NCBI GenBank assembly: GCA_947652605.1
Contig: OX393577.1
Coordinates: 18,727,466 to 18,791,465 of the forward strand
Length of the DNA stretch: 64,000 nucleotides
Reading direction: 5' to 3'
From: Elmis aenea
Lineage: Eukaryota > Arthropoda > Insecta > Coleoptera > Elmidae
How positions within the stretch are numbered: position 1 is the first letter of the stretch; each line of letters begins with the position of its first letter. The notes below the pieces were generated by a model. It searched no databases, had not been told where the DNA came from, and was given only the letters and a program-made list of their open reading frames with translations. The position numbers were made by a program, and so were the translations under genes. Positions 24,032 through 35,562 of this stretch are shown here, in pieces.

Positions 24032-25267
24032 CAGGGTCTGGCAAAATTTGATTTTTATTTAAAAAATCAAAAATCATTGATTTAAATTTAAAAATTCAAA
24101 AAAATTATTAATTTTTAATTTTTTGTTAAGAAACTTGACTATTAACCTTTCAAAAACTAATTTATTCATTATTCACAATGCTTTTATACCTTCTATACAG
24201 TGTCATCAAAAAGTATCAACAAATGAGAAACTTTTTTACTAAACATTTCTCAGAAATTTTTATTTTTTATAAAAGTAGGTAGGTGGCCTAAATTTAATTA
24301 AAAGATGGAAAAATTTGTACACAAATGTATACGATACCAGATTTAAGCGATTTTAGAAATATTCACAAGAGTAAAGGAAAAGATTGTTTAGAATTCAAAA
24401 ATACGAGACCAAAGGTGAAATGTGGCGTTAAAATTGAAATTTTTATGTTTAAAGTAATTAGCACATCCAAAAAGTGCCTTATTTTAGGAATTTTAAAAAA
24501 GTTTCAAACAAAGTAGACTTTGATAACTTTACTCAATACAAAAAATAGTTTGTTCTTGATTTTTATTTTTAAAATCGCTAAAAGCTAGTGTCGCTTGAAT
24601 TTTAATAGAGCTTTTTTTTAACTGAAAATTAGTTTTATACCATGCACCCACTTTTCTCAAGAATAAAACTTTCCGAGAAATTGATAACAAGACTATTCCA
24701 TTAGTTGCAAACTTTTTGATTGTTGACACTACTATAAAATTCAAAAATGAAATTTTAACGTTAAATTTCGTATTTTGATTTCTGAATAATTCTCTCCTAC
24801 CGTTTTTTTTTTTGTTAGCCTTTAAATAGGGGTACGTTACTTTTGCGAATATTTTTAAAATCGTAAAAGTCTTGTCATAAAATTATTTTAATTTTTAAAA
24901 TTAGTTTTAGGTCATGCATACACTTTTATCAAGAATAAAATGTTCTGAGAAATCGATAATAAAAACCTTTTCCAATCGTTGCAGACTTTTTGAATAAGCT
25001 GTAGATTTTTTAATCCCCAAATTGAAAATTATTGTGAAAATCTACCGGATGCGTTTTTAACAAGAAAATTTCTGTAGAGACTATTTCTCCCCGATCTATA
25101 AGAAGCCAATAGGCACTATTTCCGGCGTATTCTACTAACGGTTGTTTAAGCGGGTGGAAGTAAAACGTGCATTTAATTTATATGTGACGTGTGACGTTAA
25201 ATCATGAAAAAAAAAGTTTGATTTAAATCATGATTAAAATTTTTTAAATTAGCTGATTTAAACCCTG
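24032..25267. mobile_element. hAT-like insertion, 1236 bp, with AAAATTAG duplication
   Basis: Perfect 8-bp repeats AAAATTAG at 24024-24031 and 25268-25275 bracket a segment starting CAGGGTCTGGC and ending TTTAAACCCTG. ATTTAAATCA-type sequence near both ends gives weak inverted arms. It sits inside the element at 23713-25339 and contains copies of another MITE family. Confidence 0.85.
24198..24731. repeat. Copy of the 58-kb TA MITE family
   Basis: The left end CAGTGTCATCAAAAAGTATC and the right AAACTTTTTGATTGTTGACACT are inverted relatives. Interior blocks (TTTAGCGATTTTAGAAATATTC, ATCGCTAAAAGCTAGTGTCG) match those in 58036-58520. A partial extra arm of the same family follows at about 24855-25010. 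Confidence 0.7.
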
Positions 25268-25339
25268 AAAATTAGCCAGTATTAGTTTTGCAAATGAAAA
25301 GAATATCCCCCTGAAATATTTTTTCTGCGTACGCCACTG

Positions 25340-27221
25340 ATGCGGGGCATCATTTTAAAGATAATTTCATTCTTAATACAGCAGTGTTACTTAGGGACAG
25401 TTAAAAAAAGTCAAATGTCATTGCATAGGTAAAGGTATTTATTTGCTTCCAGTATTTTGTAAGGAGTTGGAGAAAATAATTAATATTGATGCTACTTATA
25501 TAAGAAATATATTAATTAACAACATTAATATTTATAAAAACACCATAATATTAGGAATCGTTTAATTCTATACAAGTAGGTACATTGAATATAAAACATT
25601 AAAGAATGAATTTAACTAAAATGGAGAAAATGAATTGGAAAGTGTCTGGACTTGTAACAAGGCGCGTTTAGAGAACTCCAGATTACTTAGAAATAAAGTT
25701 TAACTATTTGACTTTCGAACGTGCTTTTTAATCTTTTATATAATGCATTCATTCGATGAATTTTTTGTGTCGTTAAAAAACTGAATGAATTTTTAGACAA
25801 ATAATGGGTCTGAAATGTCTCTCGAGTCTAAAAATAATTTAAAAGTATGACGAGTATTTTAATTTATGCTTCTGGCAGCTGCATCAAATTTAGATCTTGT
25901 TAAATGAAAGTCCCTTTATAAATAATTTTTAATGTTGAAAAGCTTTTTATGCTACTTATTTCTACGACCTAACGTTTAAGATTTAAAGCATCTACATAAA
26001 GTTTGTATTTCTTGGAAAAACTGTTGTTAAATTTACAGAATCATTATAAAGGCAAAACCCTAATAGAGATTTAGTTACTCCTAAGGAGGTATATGTATCA
26101 AGTAAACTGCCATACAGCAACTGGTGGTTCTAGCAAAAAATGAACTGCGCATCCCCTGGGCTGGTAAAATTAGAGGAGGTCTTATCGATTTCGTCTCTTA
26201 TTATAGCAAAAACTTTGCGAAATTTACGTTGACGGCAGCTTTCACTGTATTTCATGTAACAGTTTGCCCTTTAGAATGCGTTACAAATACACGAGACCAT
26301 CAATTACTTCTTAACAGTCAGTTACAATCAACAAATTATTTTTGAATGCCCTGTCTGACAGTTTTGATTAAACTGTTTTGTTGTGTTAACAGCTGTTATT
26401 GTTGAATGGGCCTTTGTTTCCCTGAAATATTGATAGCAATCGGTTATGTTGTGTACACACAGATATTAACTTTGTACATTGTGGCGAGGAAATTAGCTTT
26501 ACAAGTTATTCATTATAAATAAGGGGCTATTGTGGCAAAAAAAAATCCTTTATTATGATATAATTCGATTTTGTGCCATGTATAACGATTTTGTTTCCCA
26601 AAGAAATATTAAACGTGGAAATAATTGACTTAAATTCTTATTTGATTCTTCAAATCCTACAAACCACTTTACAAACTTACTTAGTAGGTAATAATCACAT
26701 TTCTGTTCAAATTTATCGTTGATTATTTGTTTATTCTGTTATTTTTTCGATAGTGGTTTCAGACAAAAATGTTTCGGATTTTTATTTAGAATGACTGAAT
26801 CTATTTAGAAGGTGATATTAAAGAAAAGTACAGTACAGAAAATAAGAGATAAATACACAAACTTATACAAAACATGACTTACTTAAATATACCAATAAAT
26901 TAATGAATATTTTTTTAAAATTATTCTGTATTTTATAACGATCCATTTTATTAAAGTGGCAACCAAATAAAAATATAAATGATCTCAAATGCGCGGTACT
27001 CGAAGTGGAAGAAGCCGAAATGACAAAAACTCAGTGTCAAAACATTTGAATAAAATTTGCACACCAAATCAAGTCCCGCAAATATCAATTTACTTGCAAA
27101 ACTTTTTTAGAAAGACCATAGTTTTCAGAAGTCTTCCTGTTAAACAAGGATATTTTCAGGAGTGTTGCTCACTGACAAACAGATTTAATTTGTGTGTACA
27201 CGTTTTTGTAACAATTATATA
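25340..27221. other. Unassigned AT-rich spacer
   Basis: Open frames such as 26124-26345 and 26989-27309 show no recognised domain; the latter runs into a transposon end. Confidence 0.5.
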
Positions 27222-27262
27222 CAGTGATGCGCAAAAGTATGGAAACAGACAATTATCTAAAA

Positions 27263-27986
27263 CAACGGTGGGCAACCTCCGGCCCGCGGGCCAACTCCGG
27301 CCCGCGTAAAGTTCTAATCCGGCCCACGAGATCTTTAGAAGAAATAATAAATAAATATTTTCAAAAACAAAAATTTGAAAGAAAAGGATTAGGTTAGTAT
27401 CTAACATAAGGAAAAAGGAGACATCTACAGTTTAATTTTCGATATAATTCGTCTTATTTAAATTAAACACACATTGCTACATCTTTGTTCATAATTTAGT
27501 ACTAACGTCGTAACATAGAAAGTCGTAACGCAGAAACTTCGGATATGTTCAATAATCGTTTAACGTCGGAAATGTTCGACAATTCGTTTTTCGTTCGTGG
27601 AATCCCCCGTGTAGTCACGTAGTGTCGTAGTAAATGAATAGTCGCATAGTTTTAAAGTGAAATATTTAATTAAAATTAATATTTATTTATTAAAGGTAAT
27701 AAAAAAAAATCTCGTATAATTTAAATTTTAAATAAGAAAAATAAATATAAATATTTATTTTAGTTCTGAAAGCAAAATGGCATCGAACAACAGTAAAAAA
27801 CGAAAAGTTGATTTGGAAAACAGAGTTTTTCAAGATAAATGGACGTCGCAATATTTTTTTATTATTGTTTTTATATTTTCAGAAAAAAATTCAAGTAACA
27901 AAAATGTGTCCATTAACTACTAAGGCCCGCGGACGAAACGTAAATCTTACTCTGGCCCCTGTTATACAAAAGGTTGCCCACCCCTG
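27263..27986. mobile_element. hAT element, 724 bp, with ATCTAAAA target duplication
   Basis: Perfect 8-bp repeats ATCTAAAA lie at 27255-27262 and 27987-27994. Ends are CAACGGTGGGCAACC and GGTTGCCCACCCCTG, with GGCCCGCGGGCC-type GC-rich subterminal sequence on the left and GGCCCGCGG on the right. The duplication copies sequence of the surrounding palindromic element, so this insertion came later. Confidence 0.95.
27777..27923 (+). pseudogene. hAT transposase N-terminal fragment
   Basis: A 48-codon frame starts MASNNSKKRKVDLENRVFQ and continues DKWTSQYFF. A basic start followed by a charged, FQ.KW..+YFF pattern is typical of the N-terminus of hAT transposases of the GTF2IRD2/EPM2AIP1-related group. 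The BED-type finger and catalytic regions are absent, so the host element is non-autonomous. Confidence 0.6.
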
Positions 27987-28354
27987 ATCTAAAACATCAT
28001 TAAAGATACCTACTACCATGAAATTTTATGTCTAAGCGTTATCATATTTTTCGGATTTGATGAAAATATTAGGTTGCAATACGACTTTCGGTTCAACCGA
28101 AAACAGACTTAAACTTTGAAATTTTAAATGGAATACTTTATATATTTCTAATTTTTGGATCCCTTTTAAAGTTACTTTAAAAATTTATGGAGTTATATGG
28201 ATGTAAAGTCAACCGTTTTTGTAAAATTAACATTTTTATGAAAATTTTTAGCCATACAGCACTTTCAATTTTCTTCAGTAGAATTTCGTTTGAAAATTAG
28301 ATTTACAATGGATTAACTAAAAGTTTGCGCTAACTACATTTTTAAAATACTATA

Positions 28355-28856
28355 CAGGGTGTTTTTTACTCTTGGTCAAATTTGTGAAACATCGTTAACT
28401 CAATTTTCTTAAACAACGTTTTTGGTTGATCCGAATATCGTACAGTAGAAACACAAAAAATAGTTTATAGGATTGTTCCATCACACTGAACCATTGTATA
28501 AATGCATAATTTTAAGAAACCACAATTTAAACGTAAAATGGTAAAATTACACCTTTAAAATTAAAAAATTTTTAAGAAAAGATATAACTTTCTTGTTTTC
28601 ATCTTTTAATTGCGCCAAAACTACCCCCGTCCACCTTCATAGCCTACTCGAAAATATTACTTTGCCCTGATAATTTACAATAAAACCGTGATATCTCGAA
28701 AAACAAAAGTTGTAGGTATAAAACATGAATAATGTTTTTGTAAGACAATCAGATTTTCTACAGGCTTATGTAAAAACATATAAAGGTGAATTTAAGGAAA
28801 TTGAGTTAACGAGGTTTAAAGTTCCAAAAGTCTGACCAAGCGTAAAAAACACCCTG
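28355..28856. mobile_element. 502-bp CAGGGTG foldback MITE at palindrome centre
   Basis: Ends are CAGGGTGTTTTTTACTCTTG and CAAGCGTAAAAAACACCCTG. The left flank is TA; the right flank is CA, probably a mutated TA. Arms share GTTAACTCAATTTCCTTAA-like inverted sequence. Its position at the exact centre of the larger palindrome is unusual. Confidence 0.85.
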
Positions 28857-29287
28857 CATAATATTTTAAAAATGTAGCTGGCGCAAAGTGTTAATTATTA
28901 ATTAATATATTGTCAATCTAATTTTAAAACCAAGTTTTTTGCCTAATTAACCAACTTAATTAAAAGTTTAAAAAAATAAAGTGCTTTATCGCTTAAAATT
29001 TTCATAAAAATGTAAATTTTACGAAAACGGTTAATTTTAGATCCATAGCTGTAACCCAATACATTTTTAAAGTAAATATTAGAGGAATCCAAAAATATGA
29101 AAAATACAGAGTGTTCCCTTTAAAATTTTAAAGTTGAGTCCGTTTCCGGTTGAACCGGAAGTCGTATTGCAACCTCAGTATATTTATCGATTCCGAATAA
29201 AACGGTAACGCGTGAATACTACATTTCATTGTAATATCTGCAATAGTTTTAGATATTTGTCTGTTTCCATACTTTTGCGCAGCACTG

Positions 29288-30329
29288 TATAATGATTATT
29301 AAAAATGATACATAATCACTATCTTTTATTATTATAGTTAAAAATAGTTATAAATAAAAAAACGTGCTAATTTAAAAACTGTGGTAGTTGCTCAAATATA
29401 TCACGCACAAATAAATTCCAAACAAAATTGTTTATTTTTAAATCACTGATATAAATTTAAACGTTTTTAATCTGCAATTAAATTGTAACAAGCTGTGACA
29501 AGTTTAATTTATAAATTGAAAATCCGCTTAAAAACCGTAACCGAACATATATCCGATTCAATAGCTCTATGACTATTTTCACACCAATTTTATTAAGTTG
29601 ATTAATTACGGCAATTATTGATAATAATAAAACGGAGCTACAGTTCTAACCGTTAACAAAATAAATTGTTTGTTTATTGAATGACACGACACTGCAATAA
29701 ACATAAATCAAACAAAATTAATTGTGATACCTAGAATTATTTACTTTTATTGTAAATACAATCATTCAGTTATAAATAAATAACATATATTATATTATAG
29801 CCCCTATAATACTTCACAAGAATATTATTAAATGGGGAAATATCTGCTTACAATAGCATAAAAATATCTTTTAGATATTTGGAAAGACGCTATTAAATTT
29901 TTTCTTCAATAGCATAACTTATTTTTAAATTGAATTAGTTTTCAGTTACTTTTTAATTACTGTTAATTTATGTCTTCCTCGAATGCATAGTAAAGTGATG
30001 CCGTTATTTGAAAAACTTAAATTTTAATGCATTCTTTTTATTCTGAATAACTTGAGAGGCAATAATTATAGCGATGCTATCAAACTTTCAGTGCATCTTG
30101 CTAACGAATTTCTAGAAAAATACTCAGGTTACTAAACTTTTAATTAATTATTTTCTGTAAAACTTCGAAACTGTATTTAAATAGGTTTTGAGTGAATATT
30201 TGATATGCTTTTAAAGTAAATACAAATTTACTTTACCAATAATGAACATAATACTTTTTGTATTAAGATTTCTTGAAACATAACTTTTGGCCAATATGCA
30301 AAGTTATGTGGTTTTCTTGCTACTCTTCT
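29288..30329. other. Unassigned AT-rich spacer
   Basis: No recognised feature. Confidence 0.5.
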
Positions 30330-30405
30330 CAGGGGCGCGCCGTGCCGGGGGTGCAAGGGGTGCTTTGCACCCGGGCGCGGTCAATCAGAGGGCGCATGCA
30401 ACGAG
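30330..30405. repeat. GC-rich orphan transposon end
   Basis: CAGGGGCGCGCCGTGCCGGG opens a GC-rich patch with a GGGTGCAAGGGGTGCTTTGC hairpin-like stretch, in sharp contrast to its AT-rich surroundings. It resembles the terminal region of hAT MITEs. No partner end or duplication was found. Confidence 0.4.
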
Positions 30406-31209
30406 ATAAAATTGTGCCTTTATATGTTTTCATGCAAAAATTAAATACTATAGTGCTAGCTTTTATGACAAATAAAACGCTCTAGTTGTGATTATTTTCG
30501 CCTTGAATAAAAATAAGTTTAAATTCAATTATGTCTTGATCTAAATTCATCAATTTTTTCCTTTAGATTTAAAGTGCGTATAATTGTATCGGCTTTTAAG
30601 CTAGAACGCTTTTTTAGTAGCAAGTGTGACACAACAAAAGATTCACTGTGTTAGGATTTATTTATTAACTATCGACATATTTTGACCTTAATTCAGGTAA
30701 GTGGTGGATTGGTAACAGTACTTTAAACAACATTTGAAACTAAATATAACCCATTAAGTGCGACACACATGTGATTAAATTTGCTCCCGAAATCACCTCA
30801 TTTACTTCTAAATACCTCTAGAATCGTCGACAACCTATCAAACGTAATCCCTTTAATGAAAGTGTTAACCATCATACAGACGAACGGTATTCTATTAAAC
30901 ATACATGAATTACGTCTGTACCGATTTAGAGCAGATGGCGCACGTAATGAATCAATTTTGCTTAAAACAAAACATTTCTCTATCTCTCTATTACATTACA
31001 GCAAATAAAACAAAAGAAGCTTATACAGTGAGCCAGGAGGTATTGTTTTGTTACTTTGCAGGCAAACTGCGATGCTATCGCGTTCTATTCCGACTACGTA
31101 CACGTCATTTGTGGCAGTTAAACTAAATAACTTGTTCTGGAATACTTGATATATTAAACGAAACAAAATGTTATAGCCGACATTGTTTCTTTATCGGACC
31201 AGCAAATAT
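30406..31209. other. Unassigned spacer
   Basis: AACCCATTAAGTGCGACA near 30749 resembles the terminal repeat of the piggyBac element at 37358, but it lacks TTAA and a partner. Open frames at 30781-31126 show no domain. Confidence 0.4.
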
Positions 31210-31410
31210 ATACTTTGTTAGAATAAAGTTCTTCTTCTTCTTAATTGGGTCTTCTTGTACCTTACAGCATCGAGGTATATTTTTCTAGTTCTTGATTTTG
31301 TTTCGCCATTCCTGTCTATCATTGACTAAGTGGAGCACATATCTTCAGCTGACTCTTTTTCTTCTAGTCTCCCGTCCATTCTCTGCAATTATCGTTCCTA
31401 AATATTTAAA
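31210..31410 (-). pseudogene. LINE C-terminal fragment
   Basis: The minus strand reads FKYLGTIIAENGRETRRKRVS and, after frame changes, LVNDRQEWRNKI. These correspond to the region after the RT catalytic box and to the extreme C-terminus of LINE ORF2; they are brought together by a deletion. The A-rich 3' end faces position 31210. The same terminal motif recurs on the plus strand at 53225-53560. Confidence 0.65.
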
Positions 31411-31446
31411 GTGTAATAAAGGTGTAATAAGTGTATTGCGCGTATT

Positions 31447-32455
31447 ATGGCACAGCGGAGGGGAAGTGGTGCTATAGGATATGAGAACGACGAATTACGT
31501 CAGAATAAAATGGGTTTGATTACGAACATGATTAAAAAAAACAATAAAAGATATGAAAAATATGAAAGAAACAAAACACCTCGACAGCGACGAGTATACG
31601 TCGGAGGATTCGAAAAGAAAAAGAGAAAAGGACATAGAAGACATATCAAAAGGGAGTGAAAAGATTAACAGGACACCTCAAAAAGAGAGAAGATAAAACG
31701 GATACACTTATGAGCATGATCAAGGAAGTAATGAGAAATAAAAGAAATAAAACATGACCAGAGGTCATATCAAGAGGAACTGAAGGAACTGAAGGAACTG
31801 AAACAGAAAAATGAATTGCTGAAAAATGAAAACAAGATAAAGGAGAAGATGAAATCCGTAGAAGATAGAGTTAGAAGACTGGAAAAAGATAGAATCAAAA
31901 ATAATATCGTTGTGACAGGCTTGGAAATAAAAACTGACAACAAAACAGGCCTTATACATGAAATCGAACACCTTATTGAACGACAGACAGGTATAAAAGT
32001 TCAGATTAAAAACGCCATACAGATAGGAACAAAAGCATGTAAGTTAGAACTAGTCAAACCACTAGAAAAAGAAAAGGTAATGAAAAACAATTATAAGTTA
32101 AAACAACTGCAAGAAATAATATATATAAACAACGAAATGAGAAAGGAGGAACTCGAAATTCAAAAGAAGCTAAAACAAATAGCGGAAGAGAGGCAGAAAG
32201 GAAGAACAACAAAAAAGGGATATAAAAAGATTATAATTGATGAAAAAGAATGACGACGGTACAAGGAGCAGGAAAAGTTGACAGAAAATAAAACAACAAA
32301 CCATCAATCTCCAAAAAACCAAAAAACTGATAGTAAAGAATAACAGAAAATTAAGTCGATACAGGCAATGAAAGAGGACATGCGAAAGAAAATGAAAAGA
32401 AAAAAGGAAAAAACAAAAAGAACTCAACTCCAGAAAAAAAAGAAATTTGAAGCCA
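31447..32455 (+). pseudogene. LINE ORF1-like protein remnant
   Basis: The longest surviving frame is 31816-32253 (145 codons). It has a charged, coiled-coil-like N-terminus (ENKIKEKMKSVEDRVRRLEK), then KNNIVVTGL, then YINNEMRKEELEIQKKLKQI. This coiled coil plus KNN.V..GL plus EIQ.K...A order is typical of ORF1 RNA-binding proteins of insect LINEs. An upstream basic frame (31447-31659) and a downstream lysine-rich stretch probably belong to the same element but are separated by stops. It runs tail-to-tail into an opposite-strand RT fragment. Confidence 0.75.
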
Positions 32456-32469
32456 TGGGCCTTGTAGGC

Positions 32470-33430
32470 CTGTAGTGTAGTATACTATATATAAATATTT
32501 AAAGTTTGATACTTGCTCTATTCTTTCTTGGTCTAGCATGACCGAAACCGTTACATGATTCTTCGTTATAACCATGGTCTTTTTCTCTTTTATATTGATG
32601 CTCGTATTGTATCATCTTATGTAGTTGCCGATATCCCCAGATTATGTTGCCAGTCCCATTTGTTTTTAGCCAATAGCACCACATAATGTGCAAAGGCCAG
32701 TACTGTTAAAGATCTTGGTTTCAGTTTATTCCATCCCAGTAGGCTTCCTTTGTATTTTCTTTGCCTTGTTTAATTATCTTATCCATTAGTATTATAATAA
32801 GACTTAAAAGTTCCCTTCCCCCTGTATTTCTTCAAATTTCTGGAAACTACTGTGTTGGGTTCGCTTATAATTTCTACTACTCTTATATAACCTCTAAATT
32901 GCAGCTATTAATTCTTTACCCACCTTACTTTTCCTCAGTCTTTTCCATCTCTATTCTCTTGGCACTCTATAAATGGCTTTAGTCAAATCAATAAAACACA
33001 AGTACAGCGTCTTTCAATGTTCCATTGTATTTTACGTAACTGTCTTAACGGAAAAATCAGGTCTCCTGAGTGCTTCTTCCCGGTCTAAGGCCGCATTGTA
33101 CCTCTTCTACATTTCTATCACAAATTTTCCTTAATCCCTTCTTTAAAATTCCTTGGCATAGTTTTGCTGCTACGCTTAGCAGTGATGTGCTTCTATTTTT
33201 CGCATCTTTTGCAATCGTCAGTCTTGAATATCCGTAATATTACACCTCCCAGTTCTTTGGCAATTCTTTTTCTGGCCATGCTTTATTTACTATTCTGAGC
33301 AGCATTTTCCTTCCATCTAAGCCCACGTACTTAATCATTTCAGGTAAAATACCATTAGGTCCTGCTACTTTTCTAATTTTCGTTTTGTGTATCATTCTGT
33401 TCTGACTCTGCTGCAGATTGAAGTTTAAGG
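32470..33430 (-). pseudogene. LINE reverse transcriptase remnant
   Basis: The minus strand from 33430 gives RKVAGPNGILPEMIKYVGL, then LLSVAAKLCQGILKKGL, VQCGLRPGRSTQ and a broken FIDL-like segment. Near 32550-32510 it ends with QERIEQVSNFKYL. These follow the order of RT domains 2 to 4 and then the post-catalytic segment. The region around the catalytic DD box is not readable, so a deletion or decay lies there. Multiple stops are present. Confidence 0.8.
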
Positions 33431-35562
33431 ATTTAAATCGACGGATACGTTTCTGGTTTAAGTAATCTTAGTGTTTTGTAGAAAAACTTGATTTTTAATA
33501 ATCATAAACTTGGTGTTGTAATTATGTTAATATAGATACTGTTTGTCTGAAATTTGATGGTCATTAATTAGTAAACTGCATAAGATATCATATACATCCA
33601 AACATATATGCGACTATTTAAGATGGATAATTTATGTATTATTTTTATGAGCACAATAGTCATGTTTTTTAAAAGCAGTGATTATTCGTGCAATTGACTT
33701 TGGTTGGCCATACTTTTAATGTTCAGCGCTCAAATCCGCGCTTTACCTATAAGCACCAAAGAGACTGAAAAACTTTCTGAATCTTTCTCAAATCGCGTTA
33801 AAAGTTTTTAGTTTTGTTTGTTTTCTTGTGTCAATATTCTCACAAACCACAGCGTTAAAATATTCTTATATTGGCTTTTTACTTTACAGTCTTTATGCTA
33901 TAAATTAAGTGATTTTTATCTATTTAGCAACCGTTATTTGCTCAAATAAGTGTTTGAATTATTTCAGTAATTCGCTTAAAATATAAATGTTTAAAAGTTT
34001 TGTTGAAAATCACTTGACTTATTTAAGAAATTGTACAGCAAGAAAAGACTCAATATTTTTAGAACCACTAGAGTTTTCAAATTACTTAAAATATCTGATC
34101 TTAATTGTAACTCAAACATTATTTTTATGTCCTTTTTTTATACTCTCAATAGTCTTTGTTGAACATAATAAAAATATTCATCCTAGATGATCCTGTGCAA
34201 CAAAAGATATTGTATCTCGATAGATTATTTATCCGTGTTTCCATAACATAACGTCAATTTCCTCAGTAAGTATCAATTTATCAAGTTTTCTAGGTTTTAT
34301 TTCACACGCGATGCTTCTCTCCAGAACAGACTAAAGTCGTCTAGGGAAAATAAGGTGCATAGAAGACACTATTTATATTCATAAAATTTCGCATATAAGA
34401 ATAAATAGCAGCCTTTTTCGCTCAACTAAACATCTTAGTACTATTGCACATCTCAGATCAAAACTTGGCGTTCTTATTTGTGCTTGTTATTTTAGTTTCA
34501 TTTACATATTTAAAAGTAAAGTCTTTGTTAAAACACTGACTGACTAATAAATCTGTTATCTGCTTCAACATCTATTACATTCAAAGACGTATAATGCCCA
34601 TATATAATTTCGTTTATATCCTATAAAAGTTCCTGCAACCTTTTATTACGCGACGTACAATATTAATTGTCAAAGTGACATTTAGTAGCTTGCCAGTAAT
34701 AAACTACGAACTTTGTTTATGGTTCTCGAATACCCCGTTCAGCAAAAAAATAGCGTTTAGGACAGAATGCATCTGACATCGCCTTTTTAGGAATAATTGA
34801 ACATGGAAATTAAAATGAACTCTTCTGCTAGTAAATTAATATTCTAGCTCGTCCACAAACCAACGTTATGTACTTGCTTTAAAGAGATAAATTTTAATAT
34901 TGTCGACTGTCACAAAATTTCGAATTATCTCATTTTTACAATAACTTATTTAAAATATAATGTTTAACCTAATTTTAAAATATGATTTACATCAACTTCA
35001 GTGCTACAGTGCTATTAAATTAATTAATATTTTAACACAAAAATATTACAGACAGAAAGGTAAAAATTTATTTATTTGGGTCTTGGAGGCGTTTTCAAAA
35101 ATATCATTTGGGCAGGAACTATCTGCAATTACTAAACGTTTAAACACAAAAAGCAAGAGACAGAGGTGAAATTATCCGCAGAAATGCTGAGCTGTGCATG
35201 GTCAGAAATCGATTACAGAATAAAGAGAAAGCTCAGTTAACTGGAAAACCAGGAAATCCGGGAAAATTCAAATAATTAGATGTTGTTAATCAAATTTGAG
35301 TTAAGTTGATACACAAAAAGTTTTGGTAGAAGTCGAGATATTTAGGATATTAATAGTTTTAAGTAAACATATTTTATTATTTAAAAATAAAGATACCAGT
35401 TTTAATAAACCAAAACTTAATATTAATAGATCTGATTAAAATTGACTAAATTTACATCACAAAACTTATCTCAAATTTCATCACAGAAATTGGGTAATAA
35501 GACAAATAACAAAATAACGGCATTAAAATAATTCTTTACTTGATTCTGGAAAAAAAAATGTG
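33431..35562. other. Unassigned AT-rich spacer
   Basis: No gene was recognised. A short CCAGGAAATCCGGGAAAATTC near 35252 recalls the CCGGGA patch at 6.4 kb. Confidence 0.5.

Larger units (their letters stand above)
23713..25339. mobile_element. hAT-type MITE with nested insertions
   Basis: It starts CAGTGGCGTACGTAAGG and ends TCTGCGTACGCCACTG. The 8-bp flanks ATGCAGGG and ATGCGGGG differ at one base, as expected for an aged hAT target duplication. Its own sequence is 23713-24031 and 25276-25339; the middle is a later insertion. A second, uninterrupted copy in the opposite orientation lies at 50981-51312 and confirms the joined structure. Confidence 0.85.
27222..29287. mobile_element. Large palindromic TA element with two nested insertions
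   Basis: Ends CAGTGATGCGCAAAAGTATG and CATACTTTTGCGCAGCACTG are flanked by TA and resemble Tc1-like termini. Excluding insertions, the whole body is a near-palindrome: AGGTTGCAATACGACTT at 28071 pairs with AAGTCGTATTGCAACCT ending at 29175, and TTTGCGCTAACTACATTTTT near 28323 pairs with AAAAATGTAGCTGGCGCAAA near 28868. A hAT element sits in the left arm and a CAGGGTG MITE at the centre. No transposase of its own was found. Confidence 0.85.

Noticed and set aside
26989..27309. 106-codon open frame
   Set aside because: Its end lies in the termini of the palindromic TA element and the hAT insertion, and it shows no domain.
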